Shown: one piece after another, positions 45,676-57,300 of the stretch | How the letters are laid out: each line of letters starts with the position of its first letter | Position numbering within the stretch: position 1 is the stretch's first letter | DNA from: Halichoerus grypus | Taxonomy: Eukaryota; Chordata; Mammalia; Carnivora; Phocidae | Assembly: GCF_964656455.1 (NCBI RefSeq) | Contig: NC_135717.1 | Location: 18,122,775-18,186,774, forward strand | DNA: 64,000 nt | Direction: 5' to 3' | Position numbers and translations under genes: made by a program | The notes under the pieces: model-generated | Database searches by the model: none | Seen by the model: the letters and a program-made list of their open reading frames with translations, nothing else | What the model was told of the DNA's origin: nothing

Positions 45676-46464
45676 AGGTGCCTCTAAAGCAACACCCAGT
45701 GATAGCTTGGGGAGCCACCCAGTTTTCATGTCTCTATCTGGAGGTGTTTCCAGCTCTACCTTCTGAGCTCCTGTCATCACGCCAGCCCCGTCTCGGTGAC
45801 AGCGCATCCCCCAAATTTTATGGCAACTCGGCTTGGACATCTTTTTTAATTGCCTTGTGCTACAACCTTGTCTCTGGATATTCTCCTGTATGCTATCGGC
45901 TGGTACCCCTTTGATTGTGCACTTATTGATCTGCTGATTAATGAGAAGCAATTTGCTCCTAAGGAACTATGACAATGTCCTCCCAGACAAGTCACACGGA
46001 TATGATTAAACAATCACTCAGGTGTTCGGTGGCACCATCTAGCCTGCCAGGAACAGAATAAAAACGCCCTGCTCCATGGCATTAATGATGATAAAAACCC
46101 CTTTGGGCTAATCAGCACGAGCCTCCTGCTACCGCAGTTGGAGTCGCCCCTGGGCGGGGGAGACAAGCACAGGGTGGCTGGGCACAGAGGACACGCTGCC
46201 TGGCGCTTCTAGCCGCTCCTACAGTTTACCTGTTCAAGAGTTCGCCACTAGGGGTCGCGCTGCCTCAATGGGGGCATCTGGCAACGTGGGCGGGCGTTAG
46301 GGATCCTGGGCATCTTAGTAAAGGGGACGGAGGGCAGGAATGCTGAACTCCTGTAACACCAAGGACTAAACCCATCCATGCAACATGCCAGTGGGGCCCC
46401 ACTTGACAAGCACAGGGAGTCAGGCCAGTCAGATGAGGGCTGAATGCACATGCAGGATGACAAC

Positions 46465-46495
46465 AACCCCCGCCCCCCCCCCCCCCCGCCCCGGC
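46465..46495. repeat. Poly-C tract
   Basis: 'AACCCCCGCCCC' leading into a run of about 15 C then GCCCC. In KATNIP sense this is a G-rich tract. Confidence 0.9.
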
Positions 46496-47498
46496 TCTCT
46501 TGCCTGCAAGACCCCAAACTCATTCCCATTAACCCCAAGGCCCAGATTAGGGCCCCATCCTCCCCACTCCTGCAGGTCTGTTATAGGGGCCTGCAGCATT
46601 CTTCCCGTTGTTTTGTGTTTTAATCTGAGTGCATTACCAACATTTTAAAACTCCGGGGATTTCAAACCCAAATCCAGATTTCCAGCTTCTCCAGCAACCT
46701 TGGAGGATAGGGACCCCTGGGCCCAGGCTCCCACAAACAACAACTGGCCTGAGCTGACTGAGCAGCTGGGAAGTGAGAATCCCAGGTGTCCACCGTCTCC
46801 ACCGAGCTGGCTTCACTCACTGCCCGGCCCCTCCTCGCATCTGAGTTTGCAAACCCAGCTTAACGCGCAGCCTGAGGCCTGGTGACAAACCACAGTGAAC
46901 TGAACGTGAACTTCCACGGGCCCCGGGAAGGCAGTGAAGAGGGGATGCCTCCTTCCAGCCAGACCACACTGCTTTGCCCTCGGTCACCAAACACTGCATC
47001 TACCGTAGGATTTTTCCGGAGCTAGCACACCAGAGTAAAAATGAGTACCAACTTAACATTAAATGACATATTGACCAACTTTAAACACAGATGGGAAACG
47101 ACTCCACCTTGATCTAATGAGGCATGATTATAGGCTCAGATTTCACAGGCCCATCAGAGCCTGGAAGATCACAGACAGGGCTATTCAGGTGACTAATGCA
47201 CAGGACCTGCCACGTTAGAGGTTTTCCATGACAAAGCCACCTTCTCCCCGAATGGCAGCAGGGAGGCGAGAGGTGGTACTTACATGTGGAACGGTTTGCT
47301 ACAGCTCAATCAAAGATGCAATTAAATCAGCGAATGGAAAAACGGGAGCTGGGATTGCAGATAATATTCCGAGCCCCTGAGTGGAGGCTGCCTGCATCCC
47401 ATTCCTATGTGAAACAGAGCCTGCATGCTGTTTAATAAATCGAAATAGGGTTTTTATTTGGCTAATATGAAGGGCTGCCGTTGAGCAGCTCATCTTAC

Positions 47499-47575
47499 CG
47501 GTTCCTCTGCTGAAGCAATATTAAATACTCATCATGTTTCTCATCGAAGTCTGGCACCATGTCCTTAGTGTAACC
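47499..47575 (-). CDS. KATNIP: KATNIP coding exon (most upstream exon recognised)
   Basis: An internal exon of 77 bases. On the minus strand the acceptor is a pyrimidine-rich tract ending TTTCTTCATTTCAG and the donor is CCG|gtaaga, close to consensus. It starts in phase 0 and encodes GYTKDMVPDFDEKHDEYLIL followed by LQQRNR; the last two bases (CG) are completed by the G that opens the next exon. The 'FDEKHDEYL..LQQRNR' stretch is charged and probably helical, and fits my recollection of the N-terminus of KATNIP, a protein that binds microtubules and katanin at the base of the cilium. The exon has no reliable start codon of its own (the internal ATG is not placed as a start), so an earlier exon must carry it; I could not find that exon up to base 64000. 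Exon borders are seen; the gene name rests on the chained five-exon product. Confidence 0.9.
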
Positions 47576-48554
47576 CTGAAATGAAGAAACAGAGCAGTAT
47601 GATACAGGAATGCGGGGAATTATTTACGGAGGCAGGAGGCTGAGAGGCAGAGGCTGAGCTTGACAAAGGCATCGCTCAGGCGACCCAGAGCCCCAGAGAT
47701 GGTTTGATGGCCCCGTGGGTCTTGAGCATACACAATCAACATCTACGGAAAGGACAAGGCTGGTTTCCTGGTCTCGACACTGTTTGTTCTGCCCATGTCC
47801 TATAAGATCAGGGGCTCGGGCCAAGATTTGAGCTTTAATGTTTTCTCTACACTCATTATTTAGTTACCTGAATGATCATAACCAGATGTAACCCAAATCA
47901 GTTGTTTAAGGAGGGATCTCATTTTTCTCTTGCCGTGGCAAGAGAAATGCATGCTTATTAGAAGAGTCATTACAAAAATATATGACCCAGACAGGGAGGG
48001 CTCCTTTAAGAGCAGACACTTGTGGGCTTAGGCCTCCTCTTCAGGCAACAGAACTCTGGATTTCCTCTAGAGAATCATTCAGCTCCCGTTTTTTCAGTTC
48101 ACTGGCTTCCTGAGAGGCCCTTGAAAGTTCCTTTGTTGGCCTCTTGGGTTACATGACCTTGGCCTTGGCCTTGCCAATCAACACAGTGCCTCCCCCAGCC
48201 ACAGTGATTCACTGATCTGTGGATGAGCCCCGGGCCAAGCCAGGCCCTTGAAAGTCAGCCCTAGGACTGTGCTGATCCTCTTGGGGGAAGAGCTGCTCTC
48301 TTTCCACTGGGGGGCTAGGCTGATGAGACGCAGGCCTGGAACTGTCTGAGAATGAGGTCAATAACTGAGACAGCAGGTGCACTGAGAGATTGAGAGAGAT
48401 CCTTAATGTCATGATTTGACCTTGGATCCACTCATGTCTGAAGAAGTATCTGGACAATTAAGTTCTTGCTTTAGAAGTTTCTGCTGAGTCTCTTGTCATT
48501 TGCAGCCAAAAGAATTATGTCATATATACCATAATTTGATCATTAGAGATAACC

Positions 48555-48720
48555 CCTATTATAATTTTCTACAGCTTTATGGAGGGATAATTAATGTAGA
48601 CTAAATCACACATATTTAAAGTGACATATGTATATACCAGTGAAACCACCATTATAACTTGAAATATATTCTCCCAGATGTTTTCTTTATCATATACATA
48701 CATATTTATAAATACACACA
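48555..48720 (-). mobile_element. Old L1 fragment
   Basis: 'CTTTATGGAGGGATAATTAA', 'GTGACATATGTATATACC' and 'GTGAAACCACCATTATAAC' resemble antisense L1 3' text. Confidence 0.5.
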
Positions 48721-48735
48721 CCAACACATTCTTTC

Positions 48736-48910
48736 TTTTTTTTTTTTTGAGAGGGGAGGGAAAGAGGGAGAAGAAGAGAGAATCTTAAGCAGGCTCCACC
48801 CCGAGCGTGGAGTCCAACATGGAGCTCAATCTCACGACCCTGAGATCATGACCTGAACCGAAATCAAGAAGAGCTGGATGCTCAACCGACTGAGACATCC
48901 AGGCGCCCCC
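48736..48910 (-). mobile_element. Can-SINE, older subfamily
   Basis: 'GAGAATCTTAAGCAGGCTCC', 'CCTGAGATCATGACCTGAAC', ending 'CATCCAGGCGCCCCC'. Flanked by ACATTCTTT on both sides. Confidence 0.93.
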
Positions 48911-49964
48911 ACAGACATTCTTTTAAATAAAGATAGGATCACAGTATAAACAATGCTTTGCAATTTTCTGTTTCTTAAATAACTTTTTTGCCAAGGGATG
49001 GATTAAAGAGACAATATAGGCTTGGTTCTGGTCACAAGTTATGTGGATTAAGTTTTAAATGGCAAGTAAGACATTTGCAATAGAAATGCAATTTGGGTGA
49101 AAATCCTAACTGCTACCATGGGGAGAAGAGAAAAGAAAATCCCTATCATTCTCTTCTTCTCAAAATCTGGCTTTCACACCATTATTCTACAACAACCCTA
49201 GCCAGAGGTGACCCATAACCTCCTTAGCCAACTATAACAGCTCTTCCCGTGTTCATCCTTTTCGATTGCTCTGGGCTGACCCCCCATCCATCCCCAAATT
49301 CTCCTTCAGCTTCTGCAGTTGCTAATGGGTCTCTTTCTTCCTATGCCTTGTCTGGCTTCCTTTCCTCCTTGGCCTCAGTTGGGGATGGTCACTGTCTCTG
49401 TCCATTTCACCCCTCTGGGTCTCTCTCCCCATCTTCTCTTTCCAGTTACTAGGAAATGGGCCCTCTGGATGGAAACCACCCAAGGTCGCTCCTGGTCCAG
49501 TGCTGACAGCCCAATCCCCTTTCTTGTCCCCTTTCCTGTAGGACTCCCGTTGTTGTTATCTGCTTGCTAGTCACCCCATTTCCCGCAACCACCCCCCCCC
49601 CGACATCCCCCTCTCTTTGGGCCCACTTGGGGACAGGATGAAGTACTCCCATCTTCTCTCCTGTCCTGGTGTCCCTGAAACCTTGGAGTTTTGCCAGGGT
49701 TTTCCTGCTGGCTCATCTGGCCCAACAATCAGGAAGTGGGGACTCCTAAGGAATGTAAGCAAACAAACTAGCAATAGCTGACCCTAATCGCTTACTTCCC
49801 TGGCTTCCTGAGCTGCCCAGAGGTGACTTTGTCCTCTCTGGGACTGAGCCCTGCCTCGCCCTGAATGGGAGAAAAGCGCATACAACCTCAGCCCTCAGAG
49901 AGCTGCTTGCAGGACACTGGGTGTGGGGAGGATTCTCAGTCCCTTCCAGAATAACGAGTCTGAT

Positions 49965-50065
49965 GTGGTGCATTTCTATATACATGATTCTCCTTTGATC
50001 TTCGCAAGAGCTCTTAAAGTGGTTATTATTACCCCATTTAAGATACAAAGAAACCCATCTCATGC
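49965..50065 (-). mobile_element. MIR SINE fragment
   Basis: 'TTTGATCTTCGCAAGAGCTC' and 'TTATTATTACCCCATTTAAG' are antisense MIR text. Confidence 0.55.
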
Positions 50066-50374
50066 ATCTTCCGGGAACAGGCATCCTACTCCACGGCAAT
50101 TTACATAACCATTTTGAAATATCAGAATGACCACTGATATATTATGGTGTGGAATGGATATTCAGTGACATTTTTAGATGAAACACGAGGCGACAGAGAG
50201 ATCTCAGCTCCTGAGGGCTGCCCTGGGCTTGCACCTCAAACCCTCCGAGAATGCATTTATCGGCCTCTACCAGGAGGGGGATGTCATCACAAAGAACTGA
50301 ACAGCACAGGCACGCATCCAGCCAAACTTCTCCCCAACCCCGTGCTTTTCCAAGCTTCTCATATGCTAACTAAC

Positions 50375-50705
50375 GTGCACACAGATCGCCTGGGACTGTG
50401 TCAAAGTGCAGGTTCCGGCTCAGTAGCATTGGGGAGGGAGGGGCCCACATCTGCATTTCTTTATTTTTTTTTAAGATTATTTATTTATTTGAGAGACCGA
50501 GCATGAGCGCGCGCACAAGCAGGGGGGAGGGGCAGAGGGAGAGGAGAAGCAGGCTCCCCGCTGAGCAGGACCCCACCCTGGGGATCATGACCTGAGCCGA
50601 AGGCAGGAGCTTAACTGACTTGAGCCACCTGGGCGCCCCCCACACCTGCATTTCTAACAAGCTCCCAAGCAATGCTCCTGGGCCACACTTGGAGTAGCAA
50701 GTCCT
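50375..50705 (+). mobile_element. MER5A-like hAT element, split by a Can-SINE
   Basis: 'AGATCGCCTGGGACTGTGTC', 'CACATCTGCATTTCT' before and 'AACAAGCTCCCAAGCAATGC', 'CACACTTGGAGTAGCAAG' after the SINE complete a MER5A-type order. Confidence 0.75.
50461..50637 (-). mobile_element. Can-SINE
   Basis: Antisense copy with a partial deletion in the body ('GAGCAGGACCCCACCCTGGG'); flanked by CCCACATCTGCATTTCT and CCCACACCTGCATTTCT, its TSD. Confidence 0.95.
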
Positions 50706-50749
50706 AAGTCTAGCCCACCTCTAATCAATCAGTCTCTGAAATTGAGCTG

Positions 50750-50965
50750 GGGAGAACATGAGTTTTGAGACCAGGCCTGGCTCCCGATAGCAACACTGGC
50801 ATTAGTTTACTCCTCTGTTAAAATGGAAGTCATAACAGTACCTGTCTGGTTGGATTTTTCTTTCCCGCGTAGGGTTAAATGCGGATTGGAAGCCATAACA
50901 GTGGAAAGGACTTAGCACAGTACCCAGCACTTAGAAAGTTCTCAGTGACTATTAGGTACATTTAT
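50750..50965 (+). mobile_element. MIR SINE
   Basis: 'TTACTCCTCTGTTAAAATGG', 'AACAGTACCTGTCTGG', 'GCACAGTACCCAGCACTTAG' are sense MIR text. Confidence 0.7.
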
Positions 50966-51019
50966 ATTTATAGAGTTCCATTATTTAAAGAGCATTATCT
51001 TAGTTCCTCCCCACACATG

Positions 51020-51260
51020 CTCATTCCTACCCCACCGCCTTAATCATTCTAATCCCTTTTCCAGAAATCCACCCCATCCTCTCCAGCCTCCACCCAAATC
51101 TTCTCCAGGGCCCAGCTGAGTTCCCAAAGTCTCCACGAAGCCTTCCCTTGCCATTTGCGCCCGACTCCCTTCAGCTCATTCTGAAACCCTGCAATTAGCA
51201 TGAAATTATATACAATACAATGTGCAATAGTACATAATTAAGCGCTAAGTTGTTAGCATT
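51020..51260 (+). mobile_element. L2 LINE 3' fragment
   Basis: 'AGGGCCCAGCTGAGTTCCCA' and 'CACGAAGCCTTCCCTTGCC' are L2 text; the following AT-rich 51180-51260 may be its 3' continuation. Confidence 0.6.
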
Positions 51261-52204
51261 TAACTATATATGTTGCTCACTAATTATCTGGGAATTTGGA
51301 GACTTGGGGGTGGACCCTGAACCCACTACCTTTGCTGAGCCTCAGTTGTCCTCATCTATAAAAGGGGGGTAAGAAAAGGTGTACCTCACAGGGCAGCTCT
51401 AAGGCACAACTAGGAGAAAAGCAGAAGTGGCTTGGGGTGGTTTTTGTTCTTCTTACCGATTTCGCAGGTGGATTATAAATTCCCGGAGGGCACAACTATG
51501 GGGGGGGCAGGAGGAGGAGCCTCAGCCTCACCACCATTCAGCTGTAGAAAGGTGAGTGCTAAGGCTGGCTACGCACCACCTCGGTTCACCCTCGCTCCAG
51601 CCCTGGTCAGACGCTGGACACGGGCCCTCCCCAGCACTGCCCACTTCACTTTGCTGAGGCTTTACGTGTCCGGCTAGCAGATGGAGGCATTTGCCTTGGA
51701 GGCACCCCGTGAAGGTGTGAGAAGCTTGTGAAGGGCTAACTTTATCTTCATTGTCTTGCAGCAAACATCTATCAAGTGCTTACCCTCGGACCCACTGTGT
51801 GTACGTGCCTACAAGCCGTACTCAAAATCACCTGTCAGGGGCCTGCTCCCCACGGTCCTCTCGTGCTTGGGATGAATGCTGTGCATCCAGTCAAGCAAAC
51901 ACCCATTAGCCCGGGGTCCCTAACATCGGGGATGGCCTGCAGGCGGTTCTAGGAACACCCATTCAATGGCATGCACGAGGGTATTCTGGGAAGAACATCT
52001 GTAATTTTCAACAGATTACCAAAGGCATCGGAGACCCCAAAAAGGAGACAAATGATGATAATGAAATGTATAAAATGGGATGCCAAGGATTTGAATGAGG
52101 GGCCTGGGAAGGCTCCCCAGGGCACGGCCAGGCCCCAATCTCTAAGGAAAACCACCGGATACCCCAAACCTGACCACTTCTCCCCACCTCCCCACCACCA
52201 CCCT

Positions 52205-52775
52205 GGTTCAGGCCCCCTCACTGCCTCCTGCTCCTGCCCTCACCCCTGCAGTCTCTTCTCCCTGCTGCAGCTCGGGGGTCCTGAGGAGAGCTATGTCCAG
52301 TCATGTCACTCCTCTGCTCTGGACTCGGCCATCAGGGCACTGGGCCTCTGATCCACCTACCACTGTACTCCTCCCCGCCCCGCCCCCCCCGCCCCCCCAT
52401 CCCAGGACCCCTGACACTCAGCACGCTCCAGCCTCAGGGCCCTTGACTCACCAGTCCTGCATGCTGTGCTCTTCTCCCAGTAAACACCCAGATCGCTCAC
52501 CTCCTTCAAGGCTTACCTTCTCAGGGGGCGTCCTCCCCGGCCACCCTACTTAAAATTGCAAGCTGTGCATCACACCCCCACTCCCACTCTCCACTAACAT
52601 ACTATCTCCTTTATCTCATTTCCTACACCTTTTATGTATTGATTCCACAGAGGCAGGGACTGGGTCTGTTTTGATCGCTTGTGTATTCCAAGCCCCTAGG
52701 ACAATGCCTGGCGTGCAGGACGCCCTCCCTAAATACCAGTTGAGTGAATGAATATGTAAGGACACATTTGAGCTG
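52205..52775 (+). mobile_element. L2 LINE 3' end, long copy
   Basis: Runs from 'ACACTCAGCACGCTCCAGCC' through 'CAAGGCTTACCTTCTCAGGG' to 'GACAATGCCTGGCGTGCAGG' and 'CAGTTGAGTGAATGAAT', reaching the L2 terminus. A C-rich simple tract lies inside at 52376-52402. Confidence 0.85.
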
Positions 52776-53402
52776 GGATGTTTAAAGCTGAAATATTTTC
52801 TGGGCCACATGAAAAGGGAAAGGCACTGGGCAAAGGTTTGGGGGCAGGGAGGGGGCTTGACAAAGCTTGAAATGTTCACGGACTGGCTAGAAGTTGGGTT
52901 TGACTGGAGGTGGGTGCGGAGGCTGCTCGAATTAGCTATGGCAAAGGCTCTAAGGAGTTTGGATGTGACACGGACGCAAAGTTGTCCCTGCTGCTACTGT
53001 CATCCTCATCATCTTTATCCCGGACGCTGGCCCCAGAGACAACACAGAACCTTATCAATGGCCAGACTATTCATTCTCTTTGGGGGAAAAATGGAGTTGG
53101 AAAGAAATGCCAAGAATCAGTTATGCTTAAAGGTGCTCGACAGAGTCTATATTTCAGGGATCACATACTCCTTTGAGGCCAGAATATTGGAATTCTCCTA
53201 AACAGGGCTGATTTAGTGAGTGCCCGCGTGTGAGCTGCATTTCCAAGCAGCTCAGAGCTGCGGAGCTGGTTTCCAGGGCTTGTGAATGCTGGGGACCTAG
53301 CCTTGCTGGGGTCAGGTCCCAGCAGAGAAGAACAATAACTGGATGGTTTAATAATGAGGCTGTGGAAACACCATGTCTTGGGGCCTTGCAGAGTTCACAG
53401 AA

Positions 53403-53430
53403 CAACCCCCCCCCCCCCGCCTCCCCCCAG
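53403..53430. repeat. Poly-C tract
   Basis: About 14 C, then GCCTCCCCCC. Confidence 0.9.
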
Positions 53431-53649
53431 GCTCATGTCCTACCTGAGGAACAATTTAGGAGAGGAGCAAACACTCCAGGTTACTGGGGCCCAGCTCTGC
53501 AGGCTGCCTTAGCTGCCATTGTTTATGCTCTCTGGGGGTGTTTATTGTAGGTGTGTGCAGTAATGCTATATTCTGGGATCAGTATGCCCATTTTACAGGC
53601 TCTGAAAGCTGAGGCAAATGAGTAGAGCTCACGTACATTTGTTGTGTGT

Positions 53650-54110
53650 ATCGGCTCAGCGTCTATCATTTCCTTCTGGTTACATCACCTCAATCTTCCC
53701 TTGGGAAACCACTCCTCCTCCACTCTCAATCCATGTGGCACCCTGGCCAACCAGGGAGCTCCATCTCCCTGGCCATGTGATTGGCTCAGGGCTAGGCCAA
53801 CAGACTCAGCTAAGGGATTGGCTGGATCTGTGGGAAAAGTCCCCCAGGCCTCTTCCCCTGGAATTATTAGCTGATAGGAGCAGAGAGCTACAAGGGCCAC
53901 CACTGATTAGGTTCACCATTATGAACATCCTTGTATGTTCCATGGAGAGATCTGTCCAAGAGTCACACCAACACAGAGAAAGCTGAATTGAGGACAGACC
54001 ACATGGAAACCAGATCCTCTTGACCACGTTTAATCCCCCATATCCAGCCATGCCTGAAGCCAGCACTATATTGGACTTTTTAGTCACATACCTTTCTTAC
54101 TTGGGCCAGT
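53650..54110 (+). repeat. Unassigned ancient repeat, long copy
   Basis: 'CATCACCTCAATCTTCCCTT', 'CATGTGATTGGCTCAGGGCT', 'TATCCAGCCATGCCTGAAGC'. Shares text with 3950-4085 and its 3' part with 44960-45090, so these are copies of one dispersed family. Confidence 0.6.
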
Positions 54111-54117
54111 TTGAATT

Positions 54118-54146
54118 ATGTGTGTGTGTGAGAGAGAGAGAGAGAT
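54118..54146. repeat. (TG)n(AG)n microsatellite
   Basis: TG repeated about six times followed by AG repeated about eight times. Confidence 0.9.
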
Positions 54147-54273
54147 TCACAACACCTGAGTGAGTTCTGGCTGGTGCAGCAGTAAAGCCAATACTCAGGA
54201 GTGTCTAAATCCAAAGTTTGTCCCATGACCTAGGGCTCAGAGAAGTTAGTAGAGGATTAAAATGACATTCCTT

Positions 54274-54483
54274 GGGACGCCTGGGCGGCTCAGTCGTTAA
54301 GCATCTGCCTTCGACTCAGGTCATGATCCCAGGGTCCCGGGATCGAGTCCCGCATTGGGCTCCCTGCTCAGTGGGGAGCCTGCTTCTCCCTCTCCCTCTG
54401 CTGCTCCCCCTGCTTGTGCTCTCTCTCTCTCTCTGACAAATAAATAAATAAAAATCTTTAAAAAAAAAATAAATAAATAAAAA
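54274..54483 (+). mobile_element. Can-SINE
   Basis: Complete sense copy with a long A/T tail; TAAAATGACATTCCTT (54258-54273) recurs as TAAAATGACATTCCTG after the tail. Confidence 0.96.
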
Positions 54484-55434
54484 TAAAATGACATTCCTGG
54501 AATGTTCTCAACGATGGCCCTAAACCCACCCACAATGAGAGATGATCCAAATGTATTTCGAAGTACAAAACTCCTATTCTCCCTTCAAAACCCACCCCCA
54601 GGGGCCAACTGCTCTGTTCTCCTAGTGATCCTGTTCTTTATGTCCCCGTGCTGTGTAATCCTTAATGCATATTAGTTGAATGAAAAAGGATTGTTCTGAG
54701 CTCCCTTTTTACTGTTCTTGCGAACATATCAGGTGTCCTCCCATCCTCAAAAGAGGAACAAAAAACGTTCTGCATTCAGTATGTTACATCATGAAGGAAG
54801 CTAAAGCATCAGCTGATACTACCCCCCAGAGGCTGGAGTGAAAATAAGGCAAGGTACAGCAGCAAAGATTTGAGCTTCTCATGCCCTGGGTAGCCTGGGT
54901 TAACAAAATCGTATGCTCTGCACACACCAGATGGAGAATCAAAGGAAGAATTTGGCTTATTTCTCAAATACCTTAGACTTACACCGATTACTGCACTACC
55001 CTGCTACGTCCCATTATTTATCGCTACCAACACATATCTGGAGATTTTATACTTAATGCCAGGGTTTGTAGAACATCGATGTAGATCTAGAATTAGGATT
55101 TCCCCCGGGACTTCAGGACACAGTAAGCTGTATCTCTATGAAAATGTTTTTCTTACATACGTCCTGAAAAAAAAACCATTTTCAATACATATCTGCTAGA
55201 AAATAATTAACATTTCTTTTAATTTTCTTTTTAGTTCTCAGAAAAGTTTTCTTGTAAGATTGCCATGTGTGTTATAAACTATCTTTCAGGCTGGCAAATA
55301 TAGATTTTTCTCTTTTTAATCTTGAATGAGTTTACTTTAAAAAAGGAAACTTTATATTAATGCCATAAATGGAAAATCATTATCACTTGCCATAAATAGA
55401 AGGCAGACATAAATACGGACCTACTGAAATAGCA

Positions 55435-55540
55435 CACACTTTACGAGCCACCTACCGCGCCGTGGAAGTATGCGAACCGCACGCTGGGAAACTCTACACA
55501 ACCCTGCGAGGTGGACAGCACTGACCTCATTTTACAAACT
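55435..55540 (-). mobile_element. MIR SINE fragment
   Basis: 'ACGAGCCACCTACCGCGCCG' to 'CTGACCTCATTTTACAAA' reads as an antisense MIR. Confidence 0.55.
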
Positions 55541-56060
55541 CATTCGTTCGCTCGATATTTATCGAACGCCTATTCTGGAGACACACAGTGAGCACATCAA
55601 AGTCTCTGCTATTACATTCTAATGAGATGAGACAAGCAATTAAAAAAAATAAGTAAATAGGCGGTATGTCAGATGGTGCTAAGTGCTGCAGAGAATGGAA
55701 GGCAGGGAAAGGCAGGGGGTGGGGGGGAGGAGAAGGGCAGGGGAATGGAGAGGGAGGTGCTATTTTAGCCACAGGGGGTCAGAGACGGCCTCTGGTAAGG
55801 TGACATTCAAGAGGAGGCTGAAGGAAGTGAAAGAGAAGGTGCGGGAATCTGGACAGAGGGGTTTTCTGGGTGGCAGGAGCAAGTGCAAGGCCCGGAGGTG
55901 GGAGCATGATGGCATGTTTGAGGAACAGAGTGAGCGAGGTGGGGGGAGTGGGAGGACTGGGGTGGGATGGGACAGAGGCTACGGTGAGGACTCTGACAGT
56001 ACTCTGAGGCACCAGGAAGCTCTTGGAGGTTTTGAGCAGAGCTGACATCATGGTACCTAG
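55541..56060 (-). mobile_element. L2 LINE 3' end, long copy
   Basis: From 'GATATTTATCGAACGCCTAT' through 'GGCGGTATGTCAGATGGTGC', 'GCAGGAGCAAGTGCAAGGCC', 'TTTGAGGAACAGAGTGAGCG' to 'GGTTTTGAGCAGAGCTGACA': the antisense L2 3' region in full order. Confidence 0.85.
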
Positions 56061-56929
56061 GTTTTAAGTGAGTTGGGATGGGCTGCTCCCACCCTCCTTC
56101 CTGAGGAGAGCTCTGGAGGGGGCTTAGGCCGGCGGGGCCCCTGAAAGCATGGTCTGCAGCATCAATGGAAGAAAAGAGGCCTGCCTGCTTTCACACTCCC
56201 AGGCTTGTGCTAAACTGATTCAGGTGGCTGTTATACTGGTCAGAGCCTTCCAATCCCACGGGACTGGCCACTTGGCCTGATGGGAGGAGAGGGGCGGCCT
56301 AGCTGGAATTTTCTCTTCTCCGATCTCTGCCGCCACCATTTGATTTGCATCAAGAACTTTTCCTTCTAAGGGAATGAACCTCCCACAGAGCTCCTCCATC
56401 CCCTGATTGCCGGAAAGCATGCTCACCCCTCAGGCAGGGGCCACCCCCAGCCCCCTGAAGAGGAAGGGCACTCAGAGGCCCCTTCCTATTTATTCAACAA
56501 GTATTCCTTGAGCTTGCCCTGTGGGATGAGCACTGCCTAGAGACAGGCAGAGATGAATGGAATCTGGCTCCACCACCCTCCCTGACCTCACTCCCACCCC
56601 CCTACCGCCGACCCCAGCCTCATAGCCCTCTGACTGTTTCTCAGAGAAGCCGAGCCCCTGCTGGAAGGTTTCCTTCTTGCTTGTGGGCATGTGTGGCCCT
56701 TCCTGGGGCCCCTCCCGACTCCTCAGGCCTTCTCCTCTCTGAAAGTATCCCCTTTGGGGAGTTTGTGGCTCCCCCCATGGGGGCACCAGAACCAGGAGAA
56801 CATTCCAACGCTCACTGCTGTCCCTCTCGGCCCCCAACCAGCGCCTGGCACACACAGGGAGCTCGCAGAGTATTGTGGAAAGGAAGGAACAAGAAAGAAA
56901 AGAAGGAAAGGAAGGCAGGAAGGCAGGAT

Positions 56930-57300
56930 CCCTGTCCTCAAAGAATTTAATGGGACAGCCCCTGAAAGACAAATGCTTGGTTGCCATGGGATCATTGCCA
57001 CCAAGAGGAGCACGAGGGCCAGGGGCCAGTGGGGGGAGTGGCGGATACATGGCGCCACTCAGGGACTGGGTGGGCTCTACGGAGGAGAGAGTACAGCGCT
57101 GACCTGCAGGGGAGCTCACTAGGTGGCCGGGGGAGGGCATCCAGGCAGAAAACAGGGCGTGCAAAAGCTCAGTGCAAGGAGCCCCGGCAGCCTGTCTGCG
57201 GGGTGGGATGGAGAATGCTCAGAGCATGTTGGTCTGATCTCAGGGGATGGCGAGAAGGACCTGGCCTCTGACATTTCAGGTCTGCTTTAGGCTGGTGAAG
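56930..57300 (-). mobile_element. L2-like fragment
   Basis: 'CTGTCCTCAAAGAATTTAAT', 'GGCATCCAGGCAGAAAACAG', 'GGCGTGCAAAAGCTCAG' resemble antisense L2; a related terminus lies at 56485-56570 ('TTATTCAACAAGTATTCCTT'). Confidence 0.55.

Larger units (their letters stand above)
39859..47498 (-). other. KATNIP: KATNIP intron, 7.6 kb
   Basis: Bounded by the donor at 47498 and acceptor at 39859. It contains a MIR split by a Tigger DNA transposon (40.8-41.7 kb), further MIR and L2 scraps (43.5-44.1 and 45.5 kb), part of an unassigned ancient repeat (44.96 kb), a long poly-C tract (46.47 kb) and no intact Can-SINE. The stretches 39860-40820, 41730-43490, 44130-44950, 45680-46440 and 46500-47498 show no gene or confident repeat; several are unusually repeat-free and may hold conserved noncoding sequence. 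Confidence 0.7.

Noticed and set aside
51720..51800. Plus-strand acceptor-like TTCATTGTCTTGCAG
   Set aside because: Following text resembles the start of a MIR/L2-type repeat ('CAAACATCTATCAAGTGCTT') and no donor or frame follows.
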